Assembly: GCA_013350335.1 (NCBI GenBank)
Contig: CM023533.1
Coordinates: forward strand, 28,378,869 to 28,442,868
Reading direction: 5' to 3'
Source of the DNA: Chimonanthus salicifolius
Taxonomy: Eukaryota; Streptophyta; Magnoliopsida; Laurales; Calycanthaceae
DNA: 64,000 nt
The position numbers and the translations under genes are program-made. The notes under the pieces were generated by a model. That model was not told where the DNA came from. It saw only the letters and a list, made by a program, of their open reading frames with translations, and made no database searches. Position 1 is the stretch's first letter. The number at the start of each line of letters is the position of its first letter. Positions 1 through 10,937 of the stretch are shown here, piece after piece.

Positions 1-1502
1 CCCAGGAGAATAATCAACCGCCCAAATGAACCCATTTTTACATGTGGGCCCTCTTTAATATAATATTTCTATATTGTGGCTACTGCCTAAACTCGGAAGT
101 AACTACTAATACATGGTCGAATGTGATAGCCATTAACCAGTTTTAAGAACTCGGATGTGACTCGGCCGAGTGTGACAAGTCAACAGAGAGAATGAACTCG
201 AATTGGCCAGACTCATCCAAGGCAAGAGGGGCGGCAACAAGAATGAACTGAATGAGTCTACAGGCTAGGCTGTCAATTCAGCCAATTGGACTCATTGAAT
301 CAGTGAGGAGAACGAGACTGAGCTGCTCAACTCGGTAGCCCATTAAGACTGAGCTTTCAAGTTGAACCCATGTACCAAGAATCTCCAAGCCTGCAAAACA
401 TTCCACGAAAAATCTGCACCTTCCCTCACCAGGCAAAAGCATCTTCAGCCTGAATATTCACTTCAATAAGATTGCCTCCTCCTTTCGGAATTGCCGGGTG
501 ATTTTTCTTTAGTATTCCTTCATAATTTAAAGTGGGGTGTATTTTCAAAGGCTAGTGATTGAGACATTTCTTTTTTTATATATATAAGAGTGACGCTCCC
601 TTTATCACAGTAAAAAATGTACAAACAATGCTTCCTATAAAGAAAATAGAAGTTGCCCTAAGGATAACCCTTCATCCAGGTGTTTGTTTCATGAATGAGG
701 ATGGACATACTAAGAAGTTCTAGGCCTTCTGAGGGCGATAGAGAAAGGATCTCTTCTTCTATGTCACAAGTTCAAGGATGACACAACATTACACCAACAG
801 GGTTATATCTGTGATTGAAAACACCACCTATTTTCTACCAAGAGCAGGGGAGCTTTTGTGAATCGATTCATGATGGATGGACCTTCAATAACTGCATTTG
901 GACCACTTCATTGTAGCCCCAAAGTAGGCCCCACTAATATAATAAACTCAATAATTGCTAATATTTAATGGCCTAGTACGTTATTCCTCCCAACAATTAA
1001 CAATAAGGTTTTACAATATCAGACACTAACGACATATTCCGACGATCATATTCCAGGACTAGTGATTGATGAACAATGAAACTTTGCATTGGAAAACCAA
1101 GAGAGTGCTGCCTTTGCTTTAGCCAGCAATAGAAAAGTAATGTACAGGAAAATATAGGGATCAAATAGCGGCGACAGAAGACAATGCAAGCACAAAAGAC
1201 ACGCCATAATTTCTCTTTTTGTTAAAAATATATATATATATATATATATATCTTGGGGGAAAGGTTAGAACAATCTAACAGCAACAAGATCAGCTCAAAA
1301 TATCAAATACAAACTGCAAGAAATTGTAAGCAGCATTCATCATATATTAACAGACAGAGCAATCAGAATGTAGCAAGAAGTACACTTTTGCACGGATGAA
1401 GTTAGCTATTCTAGCACTCGGCAATAAATCACAACATGATTCTCCACATACTGATAAACAAGCATCAAATTAGTACAGGTAGGCAAATACCATTTGCGTC
1501 AC
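1..1502. other. Spacer downstream of the At1g76660-like gene
   Basis: AT-rich sequence with no open frame or domain that I recognise. The part next to 1502 should hold the 3' UTR of the minus-strand gene that ends at 1503. It contains a short (AT)12 run at 1228-1251. Nothing else stands out. Confidence 0.5.
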
Positions 1503-4500
1503 TTAATGCCAACCAAAATGTCCATTGCCTTCTTTTACACTTCTCCCTCTTCTATAATCAATTTCTGTGTCTGAGACTGATAAGCCTGATGACCGACTCC
1601 TCAGTCCTATTTTAATGTCTCCTGTCTTTGAAATGAGATCCTCTTCACCGTTCAGAGTATAATTGCCCAAACCATTCAGTGCAGATTTGTGTCCAGCCTG
1701 CTTAAAAGATTTAAGATCTGTGGTAACAAAAAGATAAAAAGTTATTGTATGGCAATATAAAGATCACAGATTATGTAAAAATGCTGACTCTGGAACTATG
1801 AGGTCTTATCCTCAGAAAATATACAGTAAGAGAATTTCAAAACATCATCGCCCATATACAATGATCCACACACGAGTAGAAGAAGAATGCCACAAGAACA
1901 ATTGACAAGCCCAACAAGTTGGCTGTGCACATGGAAACACGACAATTACATACAAGACATGGGAGTATGATCTGCAATTCTGGGCAACAAAAAAAACTAA
2001 AATTCCATGGTGTGGGCCTACTGATGAAAGGATGTAGACCCACAAATGTTTGCTGTGTTTATCATGTATGATGAAGGTTCTGCATTCCACTCAACTGGCA
2101 GTACAAATTCAATTGCTAGGCTAAGTTCAACTATGGATAGGATTTATGTTGGAACCTACTGTGCTTAGCTTCACCATATCAATCTTTTTGGGCATAAATT
2201 CTTGAAATGCAAGCAAACTGGGTATTTTCCAGAGGTACTTCTCTGCAACCTTTTAAGTGTCAGCTTACAGAGTCAGTCTGGCACTTGACAATCATCCAAT
2301 TCGCTTACATAATTCATGGTCTAAGGTGAACAAAGCAAGAAACATGGTCCACAAGAAATAGGAAGAAGGCAGAACTTATTGTATGACCACTGGGACTGTG
2401 CCCCTCTCCACAGCATTTTTGGTACAACTACATATTAGCAACATGAATTACCTGCACAACCATCACCAGAATCCTCTGCTTTACTGCCCATGCCGTTGAC
2501 AACCTGACTTGGTGTTGGTATATGATGGCCTTTGAGATCCACGAAATTCAATTGTGCTGTCTGCATCTTCCCCCCTCCATTCTGAATTGCAGATACTACA
2601 CAATCTTCCGCATATGGTTTATTGGAAGCCAACGGGGCAATAGAGAAGGAGTCATCATGTACATCAGAAATCTCCACATATTGCGGTGTACTGATAATTT
2701 CATCTGCACTGAACCCAAATGAAGCTCTGTAAGCTTCAATCTCCTCCACATCAGTTTTGCAGTTTTTGTCATGCCTATTTTGATGTGAACTTCCACTGCT
2801 AGTGTAAATATCTGTTTCTCTAGAAAGACTTATCCTTCCTTCACAATGAGGATAAGATGAGGTTGACTGCTGAGCCTGGTCCAGATAAAACTGTGCACAT
2901 GTGGCAGGGCAAAAGAGGCTAGATCCTTGAGGAAGCATGAAATTATGGGAGCCAGAGTTGTTGAGTCCAAATAACTTGGATGATGCACTGCTAGGATAGT
3001 GAGAATCTTGAGTGCCCCATTGTGAAGGCAACTCACGATCAGGAAATGGAGAAGACATCCCATCACCAGGCGTACCAGATCTAGGTGAAATGAGACTGCT
3101 AGCAGGGCTGTCAGGATAAAGTGGATACATTGCTTGAAGGTCACTCCCAGAAACATAACCTGATGACATGAATGACATGCCTTTATCTCTTCCAGAAGTG
3201 TTAAGATCCATTGAAGATGAGAGAAGACGAGCAAAAGGCACATCTGGGGAGGAAGGAGTGGTATTGTGGGCCAATTCCGGTGGAGGAGTGAGTGGAGCAG
3301 TTGATGGCTCTGTTGTAAAGGTAGAAAAGACAGGAGGGGAGACGAGTTGGGGTTCATTGGCATATGGTCCAGTGGCAAACATGGTCGATGAAGGTCCACC
3401 AGGAGACAATGACAAAAAACAACTTGGTGATTGAACAGTTGAAGGGAGGGCAGAATTTGTAAAGGATGCTGGTGAAGATGGCGGAGCAAGAAGAGAAGGT
3501 GCAATTGAAGTAGCTTGATTGGAATTCCCAACAGGCTGAGGTCCATTTGCATGACTGGTGGCTGTGTTCCCCTCTGGAATACGAGATGGAACAATACGTT
3601 TCCCTTTTTGAGATCCAAAACAGGGAAACCCACTCCAGCAGCCTCCCCATCTCCTCCGCTGCCAGAATAGATAAGAATGCAACTACAAGTTAAACCTCAG
3701 ACAAATACCATTATTCCAATCACACCAGTAAAAAAAGAAGAAGATAAACTAACCAGATGCATCACTAACAAATGCAGGAAATCATTACAGTTCAACAAAA
3801 TGAAGCATAATTTCAATTGAATTCTTCCTGTTCACCGAATACAGTAACACAGCTCTCTTCAGTGGAACATACCTGTGGCAAATCAAGCGTAAACATTCTT
3901 TTCACCTCTTAACTGAAACTCTCCTACCATCCATTCCACATTCATGAAGTTCAAGAAGACCAGTAAACCATACTTCGAAGCCACACAAAGGTTTACTTAG
4001 CTCCAAAAGTGTGACAATAATTTTACCGTCATCGGCTAGGTTGATAAGTGTTTAGTAACACTTCAAGAATTAGTAATATAGGATAGAAAAAATTTAAAGG
4101 CATCAACATCCCGAATCTAAAAAATAGAAATGGTTTTTTTTTCCAGAATGATAAAGTTAGAAGTGTTTTATCGATGGATAATGCATATCTGTATCACACT
4201 GTAAGATTAGAATGTCCACAGTATCTCTAAAACTCATAGGTCAACTTGAGAAACCTCTCCCATCATAATCCAATCTCATTGTCATCATTTGACATTTGAA
4301 ACTGAAATCCAGTAATCAAACCATAGATATCATTAATTTGTGACAATGATATAAGTATCAAAATTGATTCTAAATTACAGGGTATTGTGAAATTTGTGTA
4401 ATTGCTTCATCTGCAAAACTAAATTGCCATTTATGTATATGCATAGTTAGCATCTCATAGCTTTAGTAGTGTATTACTCCCAATCTGCTAAATCACAGTA

Positions 4501-5985
4501 CACTAGTCACTATACGGTGCAACAATTTCGTGTAGAGAACAAGAGCCACTGAGTACAGCAAGGATCAGGCAACAATGTGGGCATAAAATGTGTGATTACA
4601 GAACACATAATATACCACAGATGTAAACTCAACTTCATAAAGACAGGTCCATCTCCAATCAAAATATCTGGTGATAGTAAGCAAACAAGATCCTATGTAG
4701 TTTCAACATGGAGGCTGGCAATGACGGTTAAAACTTTCAAGTCAAACAAATGCAGGCTGAATCCCACGTCAAAGTACATGCACATTGCAACAGGCACATG
4801 ATGGAGACTACCCTAGTAAATCCAGTAAAACTACTCTTCAAAAACCTATTTCATCTCATCAGAAAATGGTTAGATATCAAACAATAACAGCTGAGAAAAC
4901 TAATTCAGATTCTTGTACACAGATGAGATAACAGTGGAGAAACCAATTTCCAAGAAAGCTTAATGTCCATCTTCTACATCTAAATCCCTTATTAGTTGGG
5001 GAGAGATGCAGAACTCTTTCGCTCTGTGTATCACTTCAAGAATTTTAACAAACAGAAGGTCTGCAGCTATTTGTACTTGGCAATGCACCATAACAACAAC
5101 AAGTGAATTGGGTAGTAGTTGCAGCTCCTATGTTTGTTGAAAATAGGACTCCGTTTGGGTGAATCGAAAGAAAAGTACTTTCTTGAAAAATATCCATCTT
5201 CCAACTAAAAGTATGAATGAGACGAACCATTTTTAGTTAAAAGTAATTATTTTACAGGAAACGACTTCCTTTCCATACATCTAAATGAAAAGCAACCTTT
5301 CCTCTCAACTAGTTCAGACATTTAAGAAAGAAGACGAGAATGATCTCTTCCCTATCAAAACAGCATATTCCACCTTAATCATGACAAACTGCACAAAATC
5401 CCACTCTTTTCCAAATCTGACTGCTTTGAAACCCCGTTTTGTCAAAATCACGAAAAAATCCACTGGAATTCAGCCAAATCACAATAGACTCGAGAAAACT
5501 ACAGCTGCAAGTCCTCCAATTCAACAAATTCAGCAATAATTTCTTCAGATCTAGTGAATAACCCAATGCTCCTGTTGAGATGCATGAAAAGCAAAATACT
5601 TTATTGGAAATAACCATTTTTAACCAAAATGGTTCGAACGGTTTCTCTTTTTTATTTTTTATTTTTATTTTTAAGATGGTAATTTCCAAAAAAAAAGAAG
5701 TATTTGCACGAATCAAAGAGAGCCGGAGAAAGAACATTTTTAACCATTTCCATAAATAGCTATTTGTCAAGAAAATACTTTCTTTTACATGCATCCATAC
5801 GGATCCTTATCCAAATCACCAAGCAATATCACTTACAATCGACAGATCCAAAACAACATCAGAAGCAATTAAAGCCAGTGTATATGCGCATTAGAAATCA
5901 AAAGAGGAGTAGCTTCTCATACCCGTTCCTGCAGAGGAAATCTGGTCTCAGAAGATCCGCTTCTGCTGCTGCCATTTCCTGCCAT
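1503..5985 (-). CDS. Proline/serine-rich protein, Arabidopsis At1g76660 family (3 coding exons)
   Basis: Coding exons by splice sites and frame are 5985-5923, 3658-2452 and 1717-1503, together 494 codons plus stop. Exon 1 gives 21 residues ending RFPLQER and stops at a CGG|GTATGAG donor. Exon 2 opens after a TTCTGGCAG acceptor with RRRWGGCWSGFPCFGSQKG, so the join restores the Q-E-R-R-R-R-W-G-G-C-W start typical of the family. Further family motifs follow in order: KRIVPSRIPEGN, SLLAPPSSPASFTNSALPST, SPSCFLSLSPGGPSSTMF, TTEPSTAPLTPPPELA, SSPDVPFARLLSSSMDL and a C-terminal FGFSADEI segment. The last exon ends in GNGHFGWH. The protein is low in complexity with no signal peptide or membrane span; plant annotations often call such proteins hydroxyproline-rich glycoprotein-like, but here that is a label and not a shown property. 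The biochemical role is unknown. It is somewhat longer than the Arabidopsis member as I recall it. Family assignment is firm; exon 1 rests on motif continuity. Confidence 0.86.
3659..5922 (-). other. Intron 1 of the At1g76660-like gene
   Basis: A 2.26 kb intron with donor GTATGAG (5922 side) and acceptor CTATTCTGGCAG (3659 side). It holds AT-rich sequence and short internal duplications near 5170-5300 and 5580-5780, where phrases such as accatttttaa and aaagtactttctt recur. I see no coding exon or identifiable transposon in it. Confidence 0.6.
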
Positions 5986-6251
5986 TCTTTCCAAGCTTCC
6001 TTCACATTTTCAGACCCTAATTCCCAATGAAAATGGAGAAAGCAGAAATCGCCTTTCCTCCACCGAGAACCAGATAAAAACAATAACAACTATAATTATA
6101 TTATAACAGTAGTAGCAGCAGCAGCAGAAGAAGAAGAAAAAAAAAAGGGTATGGATTCGATCGGAGAGGAAATGCAATCAGTGAGGTATGAGTTGTGAGA
6201 AGAAGAGGAAGTTTCTGGAAAATTGGAAACCGAGGAAAGCTAAAATCTGGG

Positions 6252-6256
<5 letters not shown>

Positions 6257-6298
<42 letters not shown>
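6257..6298. repeat. (GA)21 microsatellite
   Basis: An uninterrupted 42-base GA/CT dinucleotide run about 270 bases upstream of the start codon at 5985 on the minus strand. It is read as CT on the transcribed strand, inside a longer pyrimidine-rich tract that runs to about 6480. Such tracts are common in plant 5' UTRs and core promoters, so it may be part of the leader of the At1g76660-like gene. That placement is inferred. Confidence 0.85.
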
Positions 6299-6301
<3 letters not shown>

Positions 6302-6594
6302 GGGGAAGATTGTTGAATGGGGAATAGTGAGTTTCTGAGAAATTTCTGTGGGTTTCTTATTCTCACGTTCTAAGGTCCGCGACCTTCGCTCAAGTGTTTT
6401 CAGATGCAATCCTCTTCCTCTCTCTGTATCTTCCTCTCTTCTGCTGCTGCTCTTTCTTTAGTCTCTCTCTGTCTCACTCCTCTCTCAAATGGGATTTAGT
6501 TCACGAGGAAATGTTCCACGTGGCATACGTGTAATATCAATTTACTTAGGCCGCCATTTAGACACCAGATTTTGTTTTTTTCACCGATTTTCGA

Positions 6595-7090
6595 ATTTTC
6601 ACATTCCTAAATATGTTTTTGCGATAGGATACCTTTATCTTATAAAATATTTTTTTAAGTATTTAGGAGTATCAAAGGTCCTTAAATTCTTAAAGTATTT
6701 TAATTAATTTAGATATTTAATTTAAGAAATTTTAAAAAATACAACACTTAAAAAATAACTTTTTAAATAATAAAATCTCCTTTAAATCTTTAAAGTTATT
6801 TTTTAACCACTGTGTATTTTCAAAATTTTTCAAATTAAGTATTCTGGCTAATTACGATAACTTGATAAAAATACTTTGAAACTTCAAGGTCTTTTGACAC
6901 TCCCAAATGTGTTTTTGGCACAGTCGAGTCGAGGGATACCCTTATTTGTAAAATACTATGTTTTAAGCATTTGGGAGTGTCAAACGACCTTAAATTCTTA
7001 AATTATTTTTATTAGTCTATCGTAATTAGTCTGGATATTCAATTTGAAAATTTTTAGAAATACACAGTGCTTAAAAAATAACTTTAAATG
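6595..7090. repeat. Three-armed foldback repeat
   Basis: Three related arms of about 110-120 bases share phrases such as gtatttaggagtatcaaa / catttgggagtgtcaaa and acacagtgcttaaaaaataa. Arm 1 (about 6655-6765) and arm 3 (about 6968-7086) are in direct orientation. Arm 2 (about 6788-6910) is inverted and pairs closely with arm 3 around a loop of about 60 bases. It resembles a foldback MITE with one extra arm. No terminal duplication was resolved. Confidence 0.7.
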
Positions 7091-10087
7091 AATTTCAATG
7101 TAGCATCACTAGCATATCAGCCGTGATTCATTCGCAGACGATTCGACCGAAAAATCAACTGAAGAATCTGAAGGATAAATTACAGAAGAGTAAAATGGTA
7201 ATTTATTTTGAAAATTCGAAAACTGGTATCGGATGACAAAAAAGCTTGGTCTCTAAATGGGCAGCCTTTATTTATGACTCTATAAAAATGATTAATATTA
7301 GAAAAATCCTAAACATCCATGTGGGTTTTAATTCGTGCATATTAACTTTTACTTAAATCAACAATTAATTTTAAACTGAACTACGCTTCGAATTTCAATG
7401 TGAAATCATATGAAAATTGTATTTCATTAAAGAATATTATATATATAGCCTTTAATCGACTCTAGGACTATTCCAATTCATATTTCTTAATAAGAGATTA
7501 AGTCAAACTAATGATTTTAACTAAATACTAATTCTAATATATTTAACAAAAACAACGAAAACAAAGAGTAAAATAAAAAAAGAAAACCTTATTTAAGTAA
7601 AAATTGAGGTGCACGATTTTGATGTATATTTTGTGGTGTCGTGGGTGTGGATTTGAGCTAATTTGCTTGTGTTTGGTCTGTTTGGGAATTGATCTTTATC
7701 TGTCTATGTCTACCATTTTCTTTATTCCATCACATCCTATGGCTCGTGCCCGGTACTCATTTATCATATTTCGTCCTATTTCTTAAAAGAGTCTTACGAT
7801 TTTTCACACGTAAATTAAGTCATTAAAATACATACAAGAATTTAAATATTTTGTAGTTGTGCCCATTCTTTTTAGTTTTTTTTTTTTTTTAAACCATGAT
7901 TATCTTCCAACTCAATTGAATTACTTTTAATTCGGTTCTATTTCTAGACCAACTATGTATTAGAAGTCATTTCATTACGAATTTTTTTCATAGTCTACCA
8001 TCACGTGTTAAGAGCTTCATATTGATTCACTTTTGATGTGCAACTAATTTATAGCCTCACCTTTTATTTGATAATATTACATTTGATGTGTAAATATGTT
8101 TTATTTTCAAAATACCTAAAGAAAGACCTTTACACCCTGAAAAGATGGAATAATTTGCAAATACTCAATATTTTTCTATTCATTTATGAAAACTATTTCA
8201 ATATTTGAAATAAAAAAAATTATATTAATATACAATATAAAGATGCCATGATCAATTGAACTTTAGATTTAAATATTTTTCAAGCTGAACCCTAACTTTA
8301 ATCATTAAGACTGAGGCAAATTCAAACTTCAACATTTATTTAGGCATTTAAGTTAGAGTTTGATTAAAAATCAACTCAAGCATAGTTATTTATAGTTTAA
8401 GTTTGATTTGAGTAACATGAAATAAAATATGAAAGTAAAGTATATACAAATATTAATTTTTACACTAGGAATATGTACACATATATTAGTGATGATCTCC
8501 AAGGCCCATTATAGTCCAATTTGCCCTCACATCTACTTATCACTGGTAAATTGAATTATTACCTAATTTGATTTCAATCTCAATTACATATCGTCACATA
8601 AACTTTCATTGTTCGAAAAATTAAACATGTAATTTGATTAAGGTGATTTTTTTTCTATACATTTTGCTCAAACTTCCAATTAATCCATCCGAACGAGCTC
8701 TCGTGAGTCTCACACGAAAAAATCTAAAATTTTCTTTTAAAAACAAGACCTCACTTGATTTTTACTACACAAGTACACATTCAAACATGTAATCCACAAG
8801 TTCAACTTGAAGCAAAGCCTAACAGGACCATAACTTAACTTACCACAAAGTGAGTACAGGCTTCAACATAATTGAGTCAAGCTCTAAGAGGCCTAGTTTA
8901 AATTTGATTAGTTTTATTTACAAATCCAACTTGAACACAAACCTAATCAACCAGGTGAAATTTGGCTTGTTTGCAGCCTTGGAAACAAAGCATTCTTGTA
9001 TAATCAATTGAGCTAAATGAAATTCACTGAAAACAAACCTTTAAACTCAGGTGCTGTGATGATCCCTATCAAGGAATGGGCCCCACTATATGAAATACTA
9101 TTACATAAATTAAAGGTGAATTTAACTGTAGAAGAAAAATCTATTTCTACTTCAAACTTTTAGAGGGGTTGGAGTGATGGTCAGAAATTTACCTCAGAGT
9201 GAGAATCTTTAGTTCAACTCTCACTCTATTCCAAATTACCACTCTCTATAGAATTATCCAGTGTGTTTAACGGTTTAGATAGAGAGACTTACATATGTCT
9301 CAAAAATTAATCTGAGTCTCTAAATGACATGAACAGTCGTTACCTTCACATGTAACTTAGGTGTCCACTGTCTAGATGAGCAACTGCACTCAATGTGTAT
9401 AGATTTTGTCTCAGTTAAATTAATTATTTCATAGATCTTAAATCTAATAAATAAAGATATTTAAATGTAATTTTTATATAATTAATATATCTCTGTGTCA
9501 AATCAGATTTAGCAGAGCCATTGGATTCTGTATGATGTCATGTATCTTATGAAATTCCTAAACGAGTCTTATGTTAAGATTTAGCATATCCAAGTATTAA
9601 ACTGAATTTCCAAAAATACCCTCCGTTTGCCATCCTCCCAATATTATTCTTTTCTTCTTAATGAAGCATCTCTTCCTTTCTCACAGTAACTGGCGATATA
9701 ATTTTTTTGGCTTTTACTATTAGAGCAGCGGTCTCAAGTACTACTATTTTTAAATTAATTTGATATATGAAATTTTGATTTTGTGTAACTATAATGAATG
9801 AGATTACCCAAATTTGTTGATCTCATACTCCATAATGCATCACATCTTAACCGTAGATATATTATCACTCCATCAAAATCCTTAGTTTAAATAAGTTCAA
9901 ACTCAAGAGAACTCATTTGAGTTTTGAGGGCGGATGTTAATATATTTTAAGATATGATTTAGCTTATGATTGATTGTGATAGATTTAGGGAGAGATTATA
10001 TAATATCTGAATTAAAAAAATAATATCTTTAATAGTACTCTATATATATGATTGCGGTTCAGTGAAAAAACAATAGAAATATTATAG
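7091..10087. other. Intergenic AT-rich DNA
   Basis: No gene seen. The stretch 7791-7820 resembles the 3' tail of SINE family S1 (ttttcacacgtaaatt). A separate SINE-like copy sits at about 9158-9395. The remainder has stops in all frames and no motif that I recognise. Confidence 0.5.
9158..9395 (+). repeat. SINE-like repeat, family S2 copy
   Basis: A tRNA-like head (gggttggagtgatggtcag ... tagttcaactctcactct) is followed by a body containing tagaattatccagtgtg and agagagacttacatatgtct. The same head occurs inverted at about 19855-19975, and the same body occurs at about 13845-13905. The shared order of segments at separate loci is the evidence for a dispersed family. Box B is degenerate (gttcaactct) and the ends were not fixed by a duplication. 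Confidence 0.5.
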
Positions 10088-10095
10088 TAATATTA

Positions 10096-10375
10096 GGGTA
10101 GCAATCCTCCCACAGGGTATTTTGTGTAATGAGACATGTGTTTTAAGGTACTGCTCATTTTACTCTTCCACCGTCGTACAAAGGCATTTAAAAAAATTTC
10201 AATGGTCCAGTCAGTGATCTGATTTGATGTTTTGTATGAAAAAAATAGTCACACTTGGATAAATTTCAGTGATTCGGTAAATGATCCAATTTATTCCACA
10301 GTGAAAAGATAAAATAGAAAATCCACTCATTCTCGTGTCTAATTACACAAAAATCCTGTATAAGGATCGCTACCC
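10096..10375. mobile_element. Foldback MITE of the GGGT/ACCC family, 8-bp TSD
   Basis: A 280 bp element without coding capacity. The left end GGGTAGCAATCCT and the right end read inverted, GGGTAGCGATCCT, continue as imperfect inverted repeats for about 40 bases (both include TTTTGTGTAAT). It is flanked by identical 8-bp duplications TAATATTA at 10088-10095 and 10376-10383. It has the same end motif and duplication length as elements at 17154-17441 and 22738-23090. An 8-bp duplication would suit hAT-type mobilisation, but the terminal bases are not the canonical CAGGG. Confidence 0.85.
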
Positions 10376-10383
10376 TAATATTA

Positions 10384-10937
10384 TTGTCCTTCTCTTCTTC
10401 CAATAGTCTCCATCTCTTGTCTAAAGTGAAATACCTCGTGATGGTTAAAAACATATTTTTTCAAAGAGGTGGAAAAAGTATCTTATGTAATGAAATACTC
10501 TAGGATTTATGTTACTTCACGAGCGCAGCTTCTTGACCATAATGGATAGTTGAATTGAACTAATAAATTTGCGTACCTCCTTGTCTTTGCTTTTTTTCCC
10601 CTTAATACGATTTAAACTATTTTGATTAATTGAGAATAATATTAAATATTAAAAAGTATATGAGTTGAAAATTGTAAATTTTAATTGCCAAATTTAAATC
10701 TTATGTGGCAGGCTGTATTGGGAGTGATGTATGGCGAACAGAGAGAGAAGAAATTGGAGAAGAGGGGAATTCGGTAAAAAGGAAGTTTGAGAATCATCCA
10801 AAGGAGCATTTCTCGCTCCTCCTCTGTTATTCTTAACTATATTCAAAACCTTTCTTTTCTTTGCCTTTTGCTTCTTCTTCTACTTCCATTTCTCTCTCTC
10901 GTCCGATGAGAAAGAATCCGAGAGAGGGCGCCAAGCC
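10384..10937. promoter_or_regulatory. Upstream region of the BUPS-like gene
   Basis: About 550 bases between the MITE and the start codon at 10938. The last 130 bases (about 10805-10930) are rich in pyrimidines and look like a 5' leader. No clear TATA box could be assigned. A MITE therefore lies within about 560 bases of the start codon. Confidence 0.4.

Noticed and set aside
2830..3633. 267-codon open frame overlapping exon 2 of the At1g76660-like gene
   Set aside because: It is a +1 shadow of the true frame. The true frame alone carries the family motifs and ends at a good donor.
3659..3682. In-frame Met at 3682 as the start of the At1g76660-like protein
   Set aside because: It lies in the polypyrimidine tract and acceptor of intron 1; the exon at 5985-5923 restores the family N-terminus.
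3872..3895. Alternative first exon (MFTLDLPQ) with a CAG|GTATGT donor
   Set aside because: It is splice-competent and in frame, but lacks the family-like QER-RRRW junction. The 5985 exon fits better; RNA data would decide.
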